A DNA stretch of 64,000 bases. Source: Pedobacter changchengzhani. GTDB taxonomy: Bacteria; Bacteroidota; Bacteroidia; Sphingobacteriales; Sphingobacteriaceae. Positions 60,960 through 64,000 of the stretch are shown one piece after another. The stretch covers positions 124,001 through 188,000 of the forward strand of contig NZ_SJCY01000009.1 in the NCBI RefSeq assembly GCF_004354365.1, written 5' to 3'. Position numbers and translations under genes: made by a program. The notes below the pieces were generated by a model. The model saw nothing but the letters and a program-made list of their open reading frames with translations, searched no databases and had not been told where the DNA came from. Each line of letters begins with the position of its first letter. Position 1 is the stretch's first letter.

Positions 60960-61412
60960 ATGAAACAAAAATTGCCAGTTGGCAGAGCTTTGCTCATTGC
61001 ATTAATTATAACTATAATTTATCTTTTTGTAATTTTCACTTTGCAAGAATTTAATAACTACGGAGGTTTAGTGCTGTTTTTTGCAACGCCTGGTGTATTT
61101 GTAGGGATATTTGTTTGGTGTTATATGATGATGATTTTTGAAGTTACAGGCATAATTGCACCTCATTTTTTATTTAGGTTTTTAGTCCCTTTTTTATTGT
61201 TCAGTTTAGTATTTTGGGTGTTTGCCAATGTGGGCGAAGACCCCATTATTTCATCATTTCAAAATTATACCTTTAAAGAGTACATAGGTTATTTTTTAGA
61301 ATTTATGAAAAATGCTTCGTTGATTTTAGGAAGTTTATTTTTGCTGCTGGCAGCACTTTTTACGCTGTTGGTTAAAACAGAAAAACCAAATGCGATTCAA
61401 AAAGAGGCATGA
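60960..61412 (+). CDS. Polytopic membrane protein, unknown
   Basis: 150 residues with four hydrophobic helices and no catalytic motif. ATG at 60960 is directly after the preceding stop; an earlier ATG at 60933 overlaps it. The stop overlaps the next start (ATGA). Forms, with the following gene, the membrane part of unit F. Confidence 0.68.
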   Translation: MKQKLPVGRALLIALIITIIYLFVIFTLQEFNNYGGLVLFFATPGVFVGIFVWCYMMMIFEVTGIIAPHFLFRFLVPFLLFSLVFWVFANVGEDPIISSFQNYTFKEYIGYFLEFMKNASLILGSLFLLLAALFTLLVKTEKPNAIQKEA

Positions 61413-61720
61413 AATCGCTAAAATTAAGTAATAAACTAATTATCATAAAAACTATTGGAATAATTGTTATAATTCCATTTGTATTTTCATTCTTATTTTA
61501 CGTGTTGCTAATTATCCCGGAATATTGTGCTTGCGATAGGCAAATGTACGAAGGACAAGTGGGAACAACCATTTGGGGAGATACGGTTGATTGTGGCGGG
61601 GAAAGTATGTTTTTTTCGGAAGCGTTTTTTCAGCTTTTTACCATCATTAACGTTTCGTTTATTGTTGTATTGACTATATTGTTTTCTTGGTATCGTAAAA
61701 TAAGCAATGTAAAAATTTAA
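61409..61720 (+). CDS. Small two-helix membrane protein with Cys motif
   Basis: 103 residues, helices at about 9-32 and 70-92. Between them a periplasmic loop holds EYCACDRQMYEGQ and TVDCGGES, three cysteines that could form disulfides. Coupled by a 4-bp overlap to the preceding gene. No family recognised. It is the last plus-strand gene of the block. Confidence 0.66.
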   Translation: MKSLKLSNKLIIIKTIGIIVIIPFVFSFLFYVLLIIPEYCACDRQMYEGQVGTTIWGDTVDCGGESMFFSEAFFQLFTIINVSFIVVLTILFSWYRKISNVKI

Positions 61721-61836
61721 CATAAAACGTGTAAAGCTGTGGTCTAAAAATAATTTTTATATTTCAACGTTAAAAAATTAATCTTACCAGATTTTTAAAT
61801 AAAAATACACGCCAAAAAAAGTACGTTACTTAAATA

Positions 61837-63159
61837 CTACCACAAACTGTAAGTATTAATCACTTTACCATCTAAACCAATATTATATGCTTTTTGATTA
61901 TCCTCGGCTACAATGCCATTTTTGTAATGAATTGCTCTTTTTAAATAACTATTATAATTTAAGTGTGTAGAAAATATAATAGCGCCTGTATTACTATCCA
62001 TACACTGTAAAATAATTGGTGCCTTTTCGGCCGCTGTGGCTGGGAAGAAAATTAATAGGATTTTATCATCACTAAATAAAACTTTTGGCTTGAGGTAAAC
62101 GCGGTTTGGCGTAAAATCCGAGAAAGAAGTAATTCTTCCCAAATTTCTATAGAAATCTGTTAAAAGTACTTTTTTAAAAGAGAAACCAGAAGGAGAGGAG
62201 TCTTTGTAAGCTTGCCTATCCCATCCAAAGTTGGCTTTATTTTTTGGTCCACCTCCATTATCTTTATAAAAATATTTGATAAGTTGCGTTTTGCCACCAG
62301 TGCCTCCAGGAACATAAGAAGTAAAGGTAAATCCAGATTTTTCAGTTGCGTTAGCAACCAAATTCTTAAACCCCTGCGAAGCTTCCCATAACTCATCTTT
62401 GGTGTAAATTTTTTCAGTAGCTGGGTAATAATTAAATTCATTTCCATCATTTGTGAGTACCCTAAAACCATCGCCTTCGTCAGGGTCTCCAAATTCAATC
62501 TTTGCCAAACCGACGCTCAATTCTTTAGAATTTTTGAATAAACTTGTTGTTACTTCGGTTATAGTATAATTGGTTTTGTCGAGTTTAAAAGCATTGGTCT
62601 TATTAACGATAAAATAAATGTCACCGTTTATAAAAGTTCTAATGGAGGTATTATTTGACGATAATTGCGTAATTCCTTCTAGTTTCGAGCTTTTAATATT
62701 TTTATTTGTCGTTGCATCAAACACATCAGCATAAAAACTATTTTTATCTCTAGATCCATCCACATCTTTTTCGCCTACCACCAATATCATTGGTTTCCCT
62801 ACCCCGTTTAAGAAAGTTTCTAGATCCGGACTGCTCCAACGGATTGTCTCTTTTTCCAAATTATTAACGATAGGAGCGTCCTTGTATTTAACCGAATTAT
62901 TAGGACTTAAAAATCGAAATAATACAAAAATCACTATAATTATGACAATTAAAACGGCAAGTACACTTCCAGTTTTTTTGTTTTTTAAACCGCTAAGACC
63001 TAAGTCGTTTTGACCATTATTATAGTTGATATTCACATCGTTATTGTCGATAAAATATTCGGTATTACAGTTACTACAGCGATAATAATCTGGCTTTATT
63101 TCTATATTTTGAGTACTACCACATTTTGGACATTCAATAACTTTAATTTCTTTCGCCAT
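61837..63159 (-). CDS. Zinc-ribbon membrane protein with extracytoplasmic beta-propeller-like domain
   Basis: 440 residues. The cytoplasmic N-terminus has a zinc ribbon CPKC (Cys10, Cys13) ... CSNC (Cys28, Cys31), then a transmembrane helix (about 66-84) and a large beta-rich domain with segments DIYFIVNKTNAFKLDKTNY, FRVLTNDGNEFNYYPATEK and DDKILLIFFPATAAEKAP resembling propeller blades. Such proteins are common in Bacteroidota but uncharacterised. Faces the plus-strand block. Confidence 0.78.
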   Translation of the reverse strand: MAKEIKVIECPKCGSTQNIEIKPDYYRCSNCNTEYFIDNNDVNINYNNGQNDLGLSGLKNKKTGSVLAVLIVIIIVIFVLFRFLSPNNSVKYKDAPIVNNLEKETIRWSSPDLETFLNGVGKPMILVVGEKDVDGSRDKNSFYADVFDATTNKNIKSSKLEGITQLSSNNTSIRTFINGDIYFIVNKTNAFKLDKTNYTITEVTTSLFKNSKELSVGLAKIEFGDPDEGDGFRVLTNDGNEFNYYPATEKIYTKDELWEASQGFKNLVANATEKSGFTFTSYVPGGTGGKTQLIKYFYKDNGGGPKNKANFGWDRQAYKDSSPSGFSFKKVLLTDFYRNLGRITSFSDFTPNRVYLKPKVLFSDDKILLIFFPATAAEKAPIILQCMDSNTGAIIFSTHLNYNSYLKRAIHYKNGIVAEDNQKAYNIGLDGKVINTYSLW

Positions 63160-63293
63160 TAATTCTTCATTGTAAAAATTATCAATTTTTTGCTCACTTT
63201 TCTTGAATAAATCGGAATATTTTTATTGATAAATGACCACTAATTTAGTATGGAAAAGTCATTTCAACTCATTACATTTTGTGGCCTTTTACC

Positions 63294-63665
63294 TCAAATG
63301 GCTAAAAACTGACCGGTTGACATTTTACGTGCTGCGTCTTTTGCTCTTTGTGCATAATCACCGTCGTATAGCTCATTTATAGTTTCAAACCAAATGTTTA
63401 ACCATTGTCCAAAGTGAACTTGATCTATTGTATAATCTAAACTTTTATCAACATTGATGTGCTTTTGAGTTAGATTGCCTTTATATTTTGGAACTCCAAA
63501 TAAATTAGTTTCCCAAAAATCGGTCAACTTTTTAAGGTGAGGTGGCCATGCATCTTCGTGAATATGGGTGTTAAAAATAACGCCTAATAATTCGTCCTTT
63601 CTAATTTTTGCATAAAAGGTATGAACGAGTATTCGAATATCCTCTCGAGTTGCAATGTCTCTCAT
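63294..63665 (-). CDS. Group III truncated hemoglobin
   Basis: 123-residue 2/2 globin of group III. The proximal histidine is His84 in DQVHFGQWLNIWF, and the N-terminal part REDIRILVHTFYAKIRKDEL and PHLKKLTDFWETNLFG contain the B-E helix residues (Tyr18, Trp51) typical for trHb3. It probably binds O2 or NO for detoxification or as a sensor. ATG at 63665 is one base away from the upstream cupin stop, so the two genes are coupled. Longer frames to 63701 overlap the cupin gene. Confidence 0.92.
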   Translation of the reverse strand: MRDIATREDIRILVHTFYAKIRKDELLGVIFNTHIHEDAWPPHLKKLTDFWETNLFGVPKYKGNLTQKHINVDKSLDYTIDQVHFGQWLNIWFETINELYDGDYAQRAKDAARKMSTGQFLAI

Positions 63666-63666
63666 T

Positions 63667-64000
63667 TTAAGCGTTTTTAATAACCTCCTCAACACGTTCA
63701 AATTTATCTAATTTGGATAAAGTTAAGCGCACCACGCTGTCGGCTTTTGCATGTAAATCGTGTTTTACATTTCCTTCTAATGATACAATTGCCCCTTCTT
63801 TTAACGTGTGAATTTTACCATCTACACCGAAATCTATCTCTCCTTTTAAAATATGAACCGTAATTGAATATGGCGTTTTGTGTTCTTTCATCACCTGGCC
63901 ATTTTTCAATAAAATTCTAATTTCTTTCGAAAATGGCGTTTCAATCACAACATTGGTTAAAATACGGTCTTCGTTAAATTCTAGGTTGTTTGCAAATGAT
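63667..64000 (-). CDS. Cupin domain protein (partial, N-terminus off the right edge)
   Basis: The visible 111 residues form one cupin barrel: IRILLKNGQVMKEHKTPYS, HILKGEIDFGVDGKIHTLKE and GAIVSLEGNVKHDLHAKADS with the second-motif His. The frame is open to the right edge (SFANNLEFNEDRILTNVV precedes the apparent GTG at 63946), so the true start lies outside. In Bacteroidota this kind of cupin is often paired with a trHb3 gene, suggesting nitric oxide or redox-related regulation; the function is not known. Confidence 0.82.
   Translation of the reverse strand, partial: SFANNLEFNEDRILTNVVIETPFSKEIRILLKNGQVMKEHKTPYSITVHILKGEIDFGVDGKIHTLKEGAIVSLEGNVKHDLHAKADSVVRLTLSKLDKFERVEEVIKNA

Noticed and set aside
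1..64000. CRISPR arrays, rRNA, tRNA, insertion sequences and prophage genes.
   Set aside because: No direct-repeat/spacer arrays, cloverleaf-like sequences, transposase or phage structural genes were seen on either strand. The absence was judged by eye, without a search program.

Overview
The window looks like chromosome of a Bacteroidota bacterium, most likely Sphingobacteriaceae (Pedobacter-like). The DNA is AT-rich, genes start without Shine-Dalgarno sequences, several promoters fit the Bacteroidota pattern TTTG-N19-TAnnTTTG, and many protein families are typical of that group (DUF6428 in an ars operon, SMUG2-type glycosylase, TolC/HlyD/MacB-type efflux, VanW, BatD-like, GH130). I saw no rRNA, tRNA or CRISPR array.

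Left part (1-16.4 kb), conserved functions mostly on the minus strand: a partial Xaa-Pro dipeptidyl-peptidase; an arsenic operon (arsR, DUF6428, acr3, arsC) whose promoter is overlapped by a 16-bp palindrome; a class I fructose-bisphosphate aldolase facing a GH130 enzyme plus a phosphomannomutase-like HAD protein, with a shared terminator hairpin; a TetR-controlled tripartite efflux operon (TolC, adaptor, permease, ATPase) interrupted by a four-helix-bundle gene flanked by ATGAGT-type repeats; then SOUL heme-binding, DUF2945, DUF488, a SMUG2-like DNA glycosylase and a flavodoxin-reductase-like protein.

Middle (16.9-22.1 kb): an array of gene cassettes, all on the minus strand. Each cassette ends within about 12 bp of a long imperfect inverted repeat bounded by AAC and GTT triplets. 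This is the layout of an integron cassette array without an integrase. Cargo: two small membrane proteins, a broken acetyltransferase-like gene with a small partner ORF, an HTH-ImmA/IrrE metallopeptidase operon with its own promoter and twin palindromic operators, and a BatD-like lipoprotein. A CaCA-type cation exchanger follows.

Right part (23.8-61.7 kb): a 38-kb block, almost entirely plus-strand, of secreted proteins, lipoproteins and small membrane proteins rich in paralogues: an L,D-transpeptidase, YcxB-like proteins, WG-repeat, MORN/YwqK-like and leucine-rich-repeat proteins, FG-GAP/XAC2610-like proteins, a PQQ-type beta-propeller, a GIDE-like protein, DUF6688 and VanW. Six transcription units in this block start with the same architecture: three copies of a nonamer resembling AACGAATAA at exactly 21-bp intervals, then a TAnnTT-type -7 box 39-40 bp after the C of the third copy. 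I read this as a dedicated, activator-controlled regulon, and it is the most notable signal in the window. The block could be an envelope-stress or immunity-type locus; no toxin or regulator gene lies in the window.

Right end (61.8-64 kb), minus strand: a zinc-ribbon membrane protein, a group III truncated hemoglobin and a partial cupin.
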